A DNA stretch of 64,000 nt, from assembly GCF_030272615.1 (NCBI RefSeq), contig NC_081411.1, positions 215,870,654 to 215,934,653 of the forward strand, in the 5' to 3' direction. Of the stretch, positions 1 to 10,228 are shown piece by piece (positions within the stretch are counted from its first letter, which is position 1; every line of letters starts with the position of its first letter). The notes under the pieces were generated by a model. It was not told where the DNA came from. It saw nothing but the letters and a program-made list of their open reading frames with translations, and ran no database searches. Both the position numbers and the translations under genes were made by a program. This DNA is from Cryptomeria japonica (lineage: Eukaryota; Streptophyta; Pinopsida; Cupressales; Cupressaceae).

Positions 1-63
1 GACAGTTTGCATGTCAATGTTGATTGTTTGGTCGATGTGATAAGTGGTCATCGTTTGAGTATT

Positions 64-240
64 TCAGAATGTGTGTTTGGTATCTTCTTGGATGCGAATG
101 TACAAGGCGTTGCCATGTTTTTGATTTATTTTTGATGTTTTATGATGTTTTTTGGATTTTGTGAGTGTTTTTGAATATTTTTGGTATTTTGTGAGACAGT
201 TTTGAATGTTTTTGGATTTTTGTGAGACAGTTTTGAATGA
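64..240. repeat. Imperfect A/T-rich tandem repeats, E1 3' region
   Basis: Units built around TTTTTGAATGTTTTTGG and TTTTGTGAGACAGTTTTGAA recur with small changes. The 61-residue open frame across them is a by-product of the repeat. A similar array of short units with ATCATAAAATGTCC occupies the equivalent place in E5 (25343-25560). Confidence 0.6.
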
Positions 241-440
241 AGAACTCAATGAATCACAAGTAATGAAGAATCCACTTCCATCAATAGGTTAAGGGTATTG
301 CCCCCAGTTTAGACATGACTATAAAAAAATGGAATACAAGACGCATGAAGTACTATCCTTGATGGTAGATCAATAACAAGTCATGGTTTGACTGATGGAT
401 GAGTGGATGCAATGAATGTGATTGCAACAAGTTTGAAAGA

Positions 441-540
441 CAATGGAGCCATCGCCTTTACGAGTGGCACCTATTTGCCAGGTTTTCACCATCGCACTTA
501 CCCAAGCTGCCACCAGAGTGGTTGTTCACTGTTTGGATGT
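441..540 (-). other. Conserved post-pol stem-loop block (E1 copy)
   Basis: On the minus strand this block reads CCAC-loop-GTGG (510-521), then a TGGGTAAGTGCGATGG-like stretch, GGTGAAAACCTGGCAAA, and GGTGCCACTCGTAAAGGCG. Aligned versions occur in E4 (42811-42905, minus) and E5 (24690-24790, plus), always after the end of pol or its expected place. The four-base stem is kept while loop bases differ. A role in RNA processing, packaging or translation is inference only. Confidence 0.55.
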
Positions 541-652
541 ATGATTTTTCTTTAATATTTTGATTTTTTTTTTGTATTTTTTTTTCAAGACATTTATCTA
601 AATGTTTTTGGTATTTTTCTGATATGTATGGGAGCTCGATGCTCTGTACAAC

Positions 653-2047
653 TTATGTATGAAACCATTTGAGGTTCATGTTGTTGATCAGATCTGCTAG
701 CTGTTCTTCTTCTGAAGTAGCCAACTGATATGCCCTAGACCCAAATACAATAGTGATAACATATGGACCCAACCAGTTTGATTCAAACTTTCCCTGATGT
801 TCTTTGTTTGGTTGGTTATGAGGATTCTCTCTAAGAACAAGATCACCTACCTCAAATGTATGAGGTCTAACCCGGTGATTATAGTTTCTACTCATTCGTT
901 GTTGATATGCCTTGAGGTGGTTGTATGCAACTTGTCTCCTTTCATCAAGTAGCTCTAAATCTTGGAGACGTGAGACTCTGCATGCTTCCTCATCTATGAG
1001 ATCATGCAAGGAAACCCGTAGAGATGGTATCTTGACCTCAATAGGTAAGATAGCTTCTGCTCCATAAACTAGTGAGTAGGGAGTTGTGCCTGTAGGGGTT
1101 CGAATGCTAGTTTGATACGTCCATAGTGCTAGATTTAATTGAACGTGCCAATCACAGCCGACATCATTGACTGTCTTCTTGAGGATTCTTAATATGTTCT
1201 TGTTTGATGCTTCATCCTGACCATTTCCTTGTGGGTAATTGGGAGTGGAAAAGCGGTGTTGGATGTGAAACTTCTCACAAAGCTCACGGACATCCTGATT
1301 TTTGAAAGGAAGGTCATTATCTATGATGATGGACATGGGTACACCATACCAGCAGATGATGTAATTAAGGATGAATGAGGCGATCTGCTTGCCAGTGACT
1401 TGGGTAAGTGGAACAACTTCGATCCACTTTTAGAAGTATTTGGTGGTGGTAATGATGAATTTGTGGCTGTTGGATGAAGATGGATGAATTTTACCAACAA
1501 GGTCAAGTTCCCATTGACAGAAGGGCCATGGTTTTGTGATTGGTTGCAATTCTTGTGCTGGTGCATGTATTAGGTCTCCATGAACTTGGCATTTCTTGTA
1601 TTTTTTGACAAAATAGTAGGAGTCTTTTTCCATGGACGACCAATAGTATCCAGCGCACATGATCTTCTTTGCTAGTGAAGGACCACTTGAGTGAGTCCCA
1701 CAAATTCCTTCATGTACCTCTTCCAAGGCCTTTGTTATCTCATCCTGTTCCAGACATTGAAGGAGAATACCATCAAGACTACGTCGGTATAAGGTTTCAA
1801 CAATGATGGTATATCGAGCGGTTTGACAAATGAAGGTTTTGTGTTGGTTATTCGATTGGTTAGGAGGAAGTGTGTGATCACATAGGTAGGTGTAGAACTC
1901 ATCGTACCATGGGGAATCAGAATCAGTAGGGTGACATATCATCTCGGATTCAGGGATATCATAAGCGGGAATCCAAAGCTGTTCTACCAAGAACTTGTAG
2001 TGTGTGGAATTCTGTGGAAGATTTAGGAGAGATGTGATGGTAGCCAT
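653..2047 (-). pseudogene. E1 integrase (one in-frame stop)
   Basis: Integrase inserts the cDNA into the genome. One frame runs from 2047 to 653 with a single TAA stop near 1430. N-terminal zinc-binding region: EVHEGICGTH supplies the histidines, but the first cysteine of the usual C-x2-C is tyrosine (KKYKKCQVHGD). Core: WELDLVGK (first Asp), SIIIDNDLPF (second Asp) and GQDEASNK (Glu) are all present. The C-terminal part has FEVGDLVLRE and WLGPYVI, typical of the Ty3/gypsy integrase tail; no chromodomain follows. The stop and the lost cysteine suggest an inactive enzyme. Confidence 0.9.
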
Positions 2048-2425
2048 AGCATCAATAGCTCGATTCTGATCTCTAGGTATCTACTCAAAGGTGATAGTAG
2101 TAAATGATGCTTTTAAACTGTCCACCATTTGCTTGTACGACATGAGTTTATCATCCTTGGTCTAATATTCATCGGTTACTTGTCAAATGACTAGTTGGGA
2201 GTCGCCATATATCTGTAACTCTTTCAATTTCCATTGTATGGCTAGTTGGAGTCCTGTGATCAAGGCCTCATAGTCTATTATATTGTTTGTACATGGAAAA
2301 GTTAGCCTGTAAGACTTTGGGATGCCGTCACCTTGAGGTGTGATAAACAAAATTTGTGCCCCCGCACCATGCCTAGTATATGAACCATCAAAGTATACTT
2401 TCCATGGTTATGCTGCTGTGATCAT
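2048..2425 (-). pseudogene. E1 second RNase H (Tat-type)
   Basis: Minus-strand translation gives KVYFDGSYTRHGAG, then IIDYEALITGLQLA, then LQIYGDSQLVI, then DQNRAIDAMA, providing the Asp-Glu-Asp-Asp set of an RNase H fold. It lies between the RT-linked RNase H and integrase. This additional, plant/archaeal-type RNase H is known from Tat-lineage Ty3/gypsy elements and would remove RNA from the RNA/DNA hybrid. At least two stop codons (after QLVI and after DEY) break the frame, so it is a remnant. Confidence 0.8.
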
Positions 2426-2491
2426 GAATATCTCTTCATCTCGAAAATTGGAAATAAGAGGATAATCGCCTATGAGGGGTACATCGACCAA

Positions 2492-2842
2492 CTAATCTGT
2501 AATAACTTGGCCCTTGATAGCCTTACGGTCCACATACTTGATGTCAAATTCACTTAGAATCATCACCCATTTGGCTAAGCGGCCAGTCAATGCTTCTTTG
2601 CTGAGTAAGTACTTTAGTGGATTGATCTTAGCAATGAGTTTTATTTTATGTGTTAACAGGTAGTGCCTCAATTTAGTGGCTGCCAAGATTACTGCTAGGC
2701 AAGCTCGCTCAATAGGTGTGTACCTGAGTTCATAGCCAACCAGTGTTCGAGAGATGTAGTAAACAACACAGTCTTTCCCTTCTACATTATGTTGAGCCAA
2801 CAGTACTCCCAATGCTGTATTAGTTGCTGAAATATAGAGCAA
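2492..2842 (-). pseudogene. E1 RT-linked RNase H
   Basis: The reading frame encodes LYISATNTALGVLLAQ, VVYYISRTL and YTPIERACLAVILA, followed by HKIKLIAKINPLKYLLS. This is the RNase H-like connection region that follows RT in Ty3/gypsy elements. Catalytic Asp at the usual LYLA/SD position is replaced by an Asn/Thr context, as in Tat elements where this domain is thought to be degenerate and a second RNase H does the work. It sits directly downstream of RT. Confidence 0.8.
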
Positions 2843-2904
2843 TAAAGGTCTACTTGGATCAGCAATGGTGTATTCATGAGATAGTCCTTAAGCATCTGGA
2901 ATGC

Positions 2905-3786
2905 TTACTGGCATCTGACATCCCATTGAAAGAAGATGTTTTTGTGTAATAGGTGTGTAAAAGGGTGACACTTATCTGCTAGTTGTGCAATGAATCTTTG
3001 GATGGATTGTAGCCGCCCTTGTAATGTCCTTAGTTGACTGATATTCTTTGGAGGTGGCATGTCCATGATTGCTTTGATCTTTACAGGATCGACCTCAATG
3101 CCTTTTCGTGAGACAATGTATCCTAGCAGCTTCCCTAAGGTTACTCCAAAGACACATTTCTTTGGGTTGAGTCGAATATGATATTGTTCCAGTCTGTCAA
3201 ACATTTTCTTTAATATTACTAGATGACCTTCTCTTGTTAATGATTTTGCCAATAAATCATCAACATAATCTTCCATTATGGTATGCATCATATCATGAAA
3301 GATGGTGGTCATTTCTCTTTAATAGGTTGCCCCTGCATTCTTTAGATGAAAAGGCATTACATTCCAATAGTATGTTCCCCATAGACATGTGAAGATAGTT
3401 TTATGTTGATCCTCCAGAGCGATCTTTATCTGGTTGTACCTTGAAAAGCCATCCATGAGAGAAAGAATGGCATGTCCTGCTGTTAGGTCCATGATAATGT
3501 CAATGTTTGGTACGGGGAAGTCATCTTTAGGATAGGCCTTGTTCAGATCTCTGAAGTTAGTACAGATATAGATGCCCCCATTTGGTTTTCCAACAGGTAC
3601 AATGTTGGATATCCAATTTGCATAATCAATTGGTCTAATAAAACCAACATCCAGGAGTTTCTTAAGTTCTGCTTTGACTAGTACCGTAATCTGGGGGTGA
3701 ATCTTGCGAAGCTTTTGTTTTACTGCTTTAGCTCCTTCTGCTACGGTGAGATGATGCATGACTAAATCAGGATCAAGACTGGGCAT
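2905..3786 (-). pseudogene. E1 reverse transcriptase (one in-frame stop)
   Basis: RT copies element RNA to cDNA. Translation from 3786 gives MPSLDPDLVMHHL, GFIRPIDYANWISNIVPV, ICTNFRDLNKAYPKDDFP, LMDGFSRYNQIKI and MPFHLKNAGATY, then after one stop (about 3316) MTTIFHDMMH, EDYVDDLLAKS, RLNPKKCVFGV and KLLGYIVS. The catalytic pair of Asp is intact in YVDD. The two halves are in one frame, so a single C-to-T change (CAA to TAA) explains the break. The residues preceding MPSLDP (NFAWSYAD) match the usual start of a Ty3/gypsy RT. Confidence 0.92.
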
Positions 3787-4637
3787 GTCTGCATATGACC
3801 ATGCGAAGTTGATCCGACACTTCTGGAAGAATTCTACAAACTTAGGTTATTCCTCTAGAGTTAAAAGAGATGCCAGATGTATGTGATGAGGAGTCTCAGG
3901 GGTCTGTATGTTGAATTCTTTTGTTTCCTCAATAAGGATTGTTGACCGTTCCTAATTTGCACTAGAAGGGAGAATGTCAAACCTTTCATCCGTAGGTGCC
4001 TCAGAGAGGTTTTCACTGTTGGATACACTGTTTATTTTTACTTTTTGGGATCAAACAATGCCACATTGTGATTTTCACTGGAAGATGCATGTTTTATTGT
4101 AATATTTTTGCAGCTGAAAGGTTTGGCATCCACCCCGCAGTAGGCTGCACTATTTAGTTCAATGGCGAATCCAACTTTGTGATCCCCACTTGGTATGTTA
4201 TCCTATAGTTCCAAAAAGTCAATGATCGCCTCATCATTTTGGAATTGGTCAAAGAATGGGGGATTTGGTTGGTTCCATTTGACGAGTTTGGGATGGATGA
4301 TGGGCATTACCTCATCGATCAGGTTAAGTTCATAAGACGTGTTAGTGAGGGTTAAGACGTGGTGAAGGTCGTTGATGGTACTCTCCCTGTTAGAATCAGA
4401 AATAGGATGTGACGTAGGGTCTGTGGAAGGTGTTTCCAGTTCAGGAACCCAAGAGGTTTTAATCTGTGCTTCTCCATAAATAGGGATTTCTTTGTGAGGT
4501 GGAGGTGGTGACGCGACTTCCTCATCTGAAGTATTGAGATGTACTGAATCAAATTCCCACTCATGTGATTCAGTCTCTGAGTCGCTTTCCAATATCCGAA
4601 TACTATACCAAACTGTGATATCCTTTGAGTTAAACAC
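3787..4637 (-). pseudogene. E1 linker upstream of RT, frameshifted
   Basis: From 4637 to 4203 there is an open frame of 144 codons with acidic and proline-rich stretches (ESDSETESHEWEF, ASPPPPHKE) and a C-terminal part rich in NQPNPPFFDQF. From 4202 to 3787 reading continues in changing frames to FVEFFQKCRINFAWSYAD, which leads into RT. In related elements this is the poorly conserved protease-RT linker. I see no D-S/T-G aspartic protease motif in it. It has no known separate function. Confidence 0.55.
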
Positions 4638-5036
4638 TGTAGGTGTGATCTATTGATGTACCTTTGGAGATGGAATGGTTGGTGTTGTGGGAAGGATTAT
4701 TGGGATCAATGAATCCGATACTAGGAGTATTAGCACTGTTGAATTTCCTGCTTCTATTGGAATTGTCGGTGTTGTCGATACTGCTGGGGGTTCTGATACT
4801 GCTAATGGTATTATTGATGCAGTTGCTATTGTTGATGGGGTTGCTGGTTTGATTGGTGGGATGATTGGTGCTGTGGGTATTTTTATTGGGGCTATGGGTA
4901 TAGTGGGTACTGCTAGTGGGATTATGGGTTTTGTAGGTAGGATTATTGGTATTGTTGGTATTTGGATTGGCGTACTTGGTACTACTGATGCTACTGATGG
5001 TATTGTGGGTGCTGTAAATATAAATAATTGATTTGA
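4638..5036 (-). other. E1 Pro/Thr/Ile-rich low-complexity segment
   Basis: The minus strand reads as repeated Pro-Thr-Ile units (PTIPIAPIKIPTAP and similar) continuous with the linker upstream of RT. The plus strand gives Gly/Ile/Val repeats, which are shadows of the same simple sequence. It replaces the position where gag and protease would be expected, so it may mark a deletion or a fast-changing spacer. Confidence 0.45.
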
Positions 5037-5121
5037 TATGAATAGTTTACATAAGACTGATGTTGATATGAGACTGATATGAGATTGATACAGAGATGCG
5101 ATATGATAATGCCCCCTTCAG

Positions 5122-5156
5122 GAGATCGTTCATGCACTAAAGGCATAAATGATCTC
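5122..5156. other. Inverted repeat (hairpin) in E1
   Basis: GAGATCGTTCATGC and GCATAAATGATCTC can pair over 14 bases with one wobble and one mismatch around a 7-base loop. It is preceded by ATGCCCCCT, the same context as the CGAGAGATTG hairpins next to the E4 LTRs (38214-38260, 44610-44656). Confidence 0.5.
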
Positions 5157-5246
5157 TTGAAAGAAGAAGAAAGCTATTTGAAAGATAGAAGAGCGAATAG
5201 TTGATGACATGCATGAGTTTGACAATATTGATTAGATTGATATTAA

Positions 5247-5830
5247 GTCTGGTTTCAGGAATGACACCGCTTGTATAAGACAAAGAGGATCAAAGCATCT
5301 GGTTTCAGGAAAGATATATCCTGTATAAGACAAAAATGATCAAAGCATCTGGTTTTAGGAAAGATACATCCTGTATAAGACAAAGATGATCAAAACATCT
5401 GGTTTCAGGAAAGATACATCCTATATAAGACAAAGATGAGCAAAGCGTCTGGTTTTAGGAAAGATACATCCTATATAAGACAAAAATGATCAAAGTGTTT
5501 GGTTTCAAGAAAGATACATCCTGTATAAGACAAAAATGATCAAAGCATGTGGTTTTAGGAAAGATACATCTTGTATAAGACTTGATCAAAATGTCTGGTT
5601 TCAAGAAAGATACATCCTGTATAAGACATGGTATAATGGATTAGATGAAAAGGTTGGATATAATTGATAAGATTGGGATCAAGTCTGGTTTCAGGAATGA
5701 TAGCTCTTGTATAAGACAAAGATGATCAAAGCGTCTAATTTCAGGAATGATATATCCTGTATAAGATGATCAAAACATCTGGTTTCAAGAAAGATACATC
5801 TTGTATAAGACATGAGAGTTGCAAGAGTGA
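5247..5830. repeat. Tandem repeat, 50-bp unit, about 11 copies
   Basis: Each unit has a core CTGGTTTCAGGAAAGATAC followed by CCTGTATAAGAC and a spacer AAAGATGATCAAAGCAT. Copies begin near 5247, 5299, 5349, 5399, 5449, 5499, 5549, 5594, 5683, 5736 and 5777; a diverged copy lies at 6060-6098. The middle copies keep a 50-bp period. The array sits between the primer-binding site and the first ORF of E1, in the transcribed leader. Confidence 0.9.
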
Positions 5831-6168
5831 TGGAGATATGAAAGTGAAGAAAGATTACATGATGATGTGACATATATGCATGTGATGGATGCAAGATGAA
5901 CGTGACTAGATGATGATGATGAGATGTACCTTGAAAATGAGATGTATGATATGAGATGTTAGAGTGTCATACTGATAAAGATAAGGCTAACTAGAACAAA
6001 ATCCAGCAGTCATACTGATCTATATCATTGTTTTGTTTTGTTTGATGATTGATAGAAATGTCTAGTTTCAAAGAGTGAGTACCTCGTATAAGACCGATCT
6101 GTAAGGTTTTGAGTGTACCTAGTCTTGTATAGGACATGTTGATGTTGATGTTGAGAGATGGATTGATT

Positions 6169-6207
6169 ATCAGAAGGTTGCGTGTTTGATTCACGTCAGG
6201 TTCAACA
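6169..6207 (-). promoter_or_regulatory. E1 primer-binding site matching tRNA-Trp, unusually long
   Basis: The plus strand reads like the 3' half of a plant tRNA-Trp: ATCAGAAGGTTGCGTG, then TTTGATTCACGTCAGG, then TTCAACA. Against the tRNA-Trp(CCA) sequence as I recall it, 36 of 39 bases agree, including the terminal CA. On the minus strand this is a primer-binding site starting 2 nt after the LTR end. Usual sites are about 18 nt; this match runs on through the T arm and variable loop and stops at tRNA position 38. The rest of the tRNA is absent, so it is not a tRNA gene. Confidence 0.75.
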
Positions 6208-6209
6208 AA

Positions 6210-7920
6210 TGATGCTCTGCAAAAAGGATTAAAAAATTTGATTTGATGACAACACACACAAGAACACAAGAAGCAAATGTTAGTGTTAGCAACCAAGGAT
6301 TATTCTAAACAGGCATATCAAGAGAGATATTGAGCACGAAATAAAAAGCATACAAACATAGAATAAATAAACTATGCTCCTCCAAATGCTAACCAAGATG
6401 CTCATAGTTGCTCCTCCCTTGTTCCTCTCCTCTCCAAGTTCCACATGAGTGTAGCTCTCAGCTTTTAGCACTAGCCATGGATGCCATATGGAGATTCAAG
6501 ATGGTTGAAAATGATAAATAAATAAATGCAAGTGTAGATAGTGATGCTATGAAAAAACTCTATGCTAATACCAATATAACAACAATACTCTAATGCTTCC
6601 TTCTTTGCTTGAGGAGAAGGGTTCTATTTATAGAAGAAATGGGGAAATGAAGGGTTAAGATTGAGCAATCTTAACAAGGGTTAGGATTGAAAGATATTCA
6701 ATCCATGTAAGACTTTTAACCCAATCCCATGTTGACAAGTGTCAGCATGAGGAGGCTTGAGAGGAGAGATAAGGAGCATTAAATGCTTGAGGGGAAATGA
6801 TGGTTACCCTAGGGGGTTGGGTTAGGATTAGGTTAATGGATATTCCTTTTATCCAAGAGATAAATGAATGTGCAAGGGTTAAATGGTTCCCTTAGTCAAA
6901 GAAATAAATGCTTTGAAGAGACCCATGAGTCAAAAGGATGGTTAAGTTAGAGGAAAGTCTCTAACCAAAGGTAAAAGGTGAGTTAACCATAAATGGTTAT
7001 GTAAGAGTCTTTGATGGTTTGGAGGACTTTAAAGGTCAACCATTTGCAGACATAAATCCTTTAATGGTTATTGAAGACTTTGGAGGTTTTTTTGAAGTGA
7101 CTTCCTTTTATTTAGGAATGTGACAATGATTAGGATAGGATTAAGCTAATTTAGAAGAATCTAGAAGGGATTTAGGCATGCAAGTGGATTTTGTAGGAGA
7201 ATGCAAGTGGGAGGAATTTTGGGATTTTCAATTAAAATAAAATCATTTATTTCAATTAAATGGTGTAATTTGCATTTGGATAGATATTTAAATAAATATT
7301 AATTTATTTAAATATGAATGTGAATTTTGGATTTTATTTAAATAAATCTTAATTTATTTATATGAGAAAAAGGAAGATAAAGCATTAAATGCTTGAAGAC
7401 TTTGAGGGAAACCATTTAAAGGGTTAAGAAGACTCTAGAAGGAAGCCATCGAGTTTGAAGACTTTAAGGGAAACCATTAAAGGCTTGACAAGACTCTAGA
7501 AGGAAGCCATTAAAGGTTTCAAGTGGGTGAGGATAAATAGGATTTAAAATAAATAATTTATTTATTTAAAATAATTGTGCAACTTGCATTTGTAGGAAAA
7601 TGCAAGTGGGTGGAGGATAAAGGTGATTTAAATAAATGTTAATTTATTTAAATGTGAGAGATGGGATTTTGGGGGATTTAAATAAATATAAATATTAATT
7701 TATTTAAATGTGAGAGAGGATTTAATAAACAAATATGATTTATTTATTTAATTAATGGTCTGAATTTGGTTAAGTGAATTAAATCAAATAAATTGAATAA
7801 TTTATTTAATTAATAGGAGAAGAGGGTTAAGATAAATTAATTAAACATTAATTTAATTAATTATTGATTGATGGTTAAATAATCAAATATTCATTTAATT
7901 AAGTGAACAAATTTATGTGA

Positions 7921-7925
<5 letters not shown>
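6210..7925 (-). repeat. Probable 5' LTR of E1
   Basis: Boundaries are inferred: on the minus strand it would start TGTGGTCACATAAATT at 7925 and end GCAGAGCATCA at 6210, giving TG...CA ends, with the primer-binding site 2 nt further on. The minus strand has a TATA box, CTATAAATAG, at 6633-6624, and an A/T-rich upstream half (7240-7900) like the U3 of E4. No second copy is inside the window, so the LTR cannot be confirmed by pairing. Confidence 0.55.

Positions 7926-8004
<79 letters not shown>
7922..8004. repeat. (CA)n microsatellite, about 41 units
   Basis: Uninterrupted CA dinucleotides directly abut the outer end of the E1 LTR. The His/Thr open frame over it is an artefact of the repeat. 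Confidence 0.98.
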
Positions 8005-8009
<5 letters not shown>

Positions 8010-8350
8010 GATATATATCTCCCCACTTACCTCTCTATTTATCTCTTCCCCCCTCTCTCTTTGCATATCTCTTTGCCTCTCTCACTCATACACACATTCC
8101 CTATTTCTCCCTCTCTATCTCCATCTTTAGATATCTCTCTCTCTTTGTATGCCTATCTCCCCCCCCCCCTCTCTCTCTCCTTTTATCCCTATGACTCCCT
8201 CTTTTTATATTTCTCTACTTCTCATCTCTCTATTTCTCTCCCTTTCCCTCTCTCCCTCCCTTTATTTATATATATCTTAACCTCTATATCTATATCTCCA
8301 TATATCCCTCACTCATACATATCCACTCCCTATTTCTCCCTCTCTCCCTA
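8005..8350. repeat. Pyrimidine-rich simple-sequence tract
   Basis: CT-rich sequence with short runs such as CTCTCTCTCC and CCCCCCCCCC and TATATCT islands. It has no gene. It is roughly the complement in style of the purine-rich tract at 8470-9471. Confidence 0.9.
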
Positions 8351-8469
8351 ACAACAAAAGTGGGAGGGGAAAGATTCCCCACATCCTTCATCAATAACTA
8401 AAATCAAAATATAGCTAAAATAATGTTTAAATTAGAAAGATAATCAAGATACATTACCAATAAGGTGGG
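8351..8469. other. Spacer between pyrimidine and purine tracts
   Basis: A short A-rich non-repetitive stretch; nothing recognisable in it. Confidence 0.5.
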
Positions 8470-9165
8470 GAAGGGAAATATAAGAAAATAGAGACAAAGA
8501 TGGAGATGGAGATAGAGAGGAGAGGAAGAGATAAATAAAGAGAGGAGATAGGGATATAAACATATGCAATAGATAAATATATAGAGAGGAGGATAATGAG
8601 AGAGGGAGATATGGAGATATACAAAGATAAAGATAAAACTGACAAGAGATTTAGGGGTAAAGAAAGATTTAAAGATAAGGAGATATAGATAAAGAGGTAA
8701 ATACAAAACAAGAAATACTGCAAGAGATATAAATAGAGACACAAATAGAGATATTATAGATATAAAGGTGTAGGAAGAGAAATGGAGAAGGATGGAAAGA
8801 GAAAGATGGATAGAAAGAGGAAGAGATATCTAGAAATAGAAAAAGAGAGATGAAATAGAGATAAAAATGGAGATAGAGGTAGATGGAGATAAGTAGATAT
8901 AGAGATAAATAGAGGTAAAGGGAGAGATAAATATACAGAGAGATAGGGATTTAGGGATAAAGAGAGGGGGACAAAGAGATACATAGAGGAAGATATAGGG
9001 AGACATGAAGGAAGAGGAAGAGGGATCGATAGACAAATATAGATGGTGTAATAGTGATAGAGAGAAACACAGATAAAGAGGAAGTAGAAAGGGAGAGATT
9101 GAGAGATATAGAGGGAGGGGGAGAGCCAAATATAGATAGAGGGAGTAAATAGAAAGAGAGGAAAA

Positions 9166-9207
<42 letters not shown>

Positions 9208-9471
9208 GGTGGTAGAGAGATATATGGATAGAAAGGATATATAAATCATGACATGGAGAGAGATATGGAGTGACAAAGAGAGTTAGATATAATGAGATAT
9301 ATATAGACATGAAAAGAGATCTATAGGGAGATAGAAATTGAGGGGGCAAGAGTGAGAGAGAAAGGAGGTGATAGTAGAGATAAGTAATATAGAGGTATAG
9401 GTAGAGGGAGGTAGAGGAAGGGAGAGAAATATAGAGAAGAGAGACAAGTAGGCATATATAGAGAGAGGGAG
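8470..9471. repeat. Purine-rich simple-sequence tract (left part)
   Basis: About 1 kb of GAGATAGAGG-like sequence with a pure (GA)n run near 9173-9200. The open frames across it (Ser/Leu/Tyr-rich on the minus strand) are simple-sequence artefacts. The tract stops at the E2 LTR and resumes at 37264, then again after E4 at 47133, so it was the landing site of both elements. Confidence 0.9.
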
Positions 9472-10228
9472 TGGTGCAGTCACCAGTTAGGAGGGACCTC
9501 AAGGAGATCAATCCAGACCGAGTAGCTAAACACAATAGAAACAAGAGGATATGATGGAGGCAATGCAAACTTGAATGAATTAGATCATGAAAACTGATTA
9601 CAGATAACCGATAACATTCAGATCACAAGATTCAACGCACTGGCCTGCTAAATGCATGCTTAATTATAGAATTGGTCAACTCCGAACCTCTAAATATTAA
9701 GATCTATCTAATTGACTTCTAATGCTTAATTACAATGATTTATATGATCCAAGGGGATTTGGTTAGCCAAAAGGGATCAAATGCCAAATAACAAGATCAA
9801 ATGTGTAAAACCAACAGGTCGGCCTTCGCCAAAGAGATTCCTCTGAAAAATCCAAAGGGTGAAGTGCAAATCAAAGGGAAGGTCAGCCACACGCTAATGA
9901 ACATTGGAGTTAATGAACTGGGCTCTACAAAATATGGAAAGGATCTGGTAGATTCACAAATGCAAATAGGTTCGAGTGGTTCTGGTGCCATAAAAATGTC
10001 TCAGAATCCAGAATCGATAACTTGCCGAAAAATGATCCAAATGCTCCACGGTTTAGGAATAAGGAAGATGATCACATCCTCAAGAAAAATCCAACTCCAC
10101 AAGATCCTGTGAGCAAATGAAAGAAAATACAAAAATAAATGCTTAAATTGAAAAATAAAAAACAAATTGAAAAGGAGATGTTTTTGGTTGATGCAAGATT
10201 GCCAAGAACCAGGGATGCTCCTGCATCA
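9472..10228 (-). repeat. E2 3' LTR
   Basis: 757 bp that align over their whole length with 36493-37263. On the minus strand it starts TGATGCAGGAGCATCC and ends TGCACCA. It follows the end of the chromodomain region and precedes the purine tract. Confidence 0.92.

Larger units (their letters stand above)
1..652 (-). other. E1 post-pol 3' non-coding region
   Basis: This stretch lies downstream of integrase in E1 and holds no credible gene. On the minus strand it runs from an A-rich tract next to the integrase stop (about 545-630), through a block shared with two other elements (441-540), to imperfect short tandem repeats (64-240). The same order of A-rich tract, shared block and A-rich repeats is seen in E5, so this is a characteristic 3' region of this group of elements rather than random spacer. 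Confidence 0.6.
1..7925 (-). mobile_element. E1: Tat-like Ty3/gypsy LTR retrotransposon, 3' end outside window
   Basis: Reading the minus strand from the right, the order is probable 5' LTR (7925-6210), primer-binding site, tandem-repeat leader, Pro/Thr-rich segment, linker ORF, RT, RNase H, a second RNase H and integrase. The 3' LTR would lie left of base 1. RT before integrase defines Ty3/gypsy. A second RNase H (FDGS, YEAL, GDS) between the RT RNase H and integrase is the known hallmark of the Tat lineage. No gag capsid or aspartic protease motif was found between leader and RT. Coding frames carry several stops, so this copy is inactive. Confidence 0.85.

Noticed and set aside
4664-5031. 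Plus-strand Gly/Ile/Val-rich frames resembling a membrane protein
   Set aside because: Shadow of the Pro/Thr/Ile-rich repeats on the coding (minus) strand of E1.
5247-5830. CRISPR-like array
   Set aside because: Repeats are near-contiguous with near-identical spacers, in a plant retrotransposon leader; no cas genes.
6169-6207. tRNA-Trp gene
   Set aside because: Only the 3' half is present and it lies exactly where a primer-binding site is expected, next to a TG...CA LTR end.
7917-8351. 144-codon His/Thr open frame
   Set aside because: It is the translation of the (CA)n repeat and the pyrimidine tract; no start context, domain or conservation.
9467-9471. GGGAG/AGAAG as a confirmed E2 target duplication
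   Set aside because: Only three of five bases agree and both flanks are purine-rich, so a chance match cannot be excluded.
8404-9568. Several long Ser/Leu/Tyr-rich minus-strand frames
   Set aside because: They are complements of the purine-rich simple-sequence tract; such tracts lack stops by composition.
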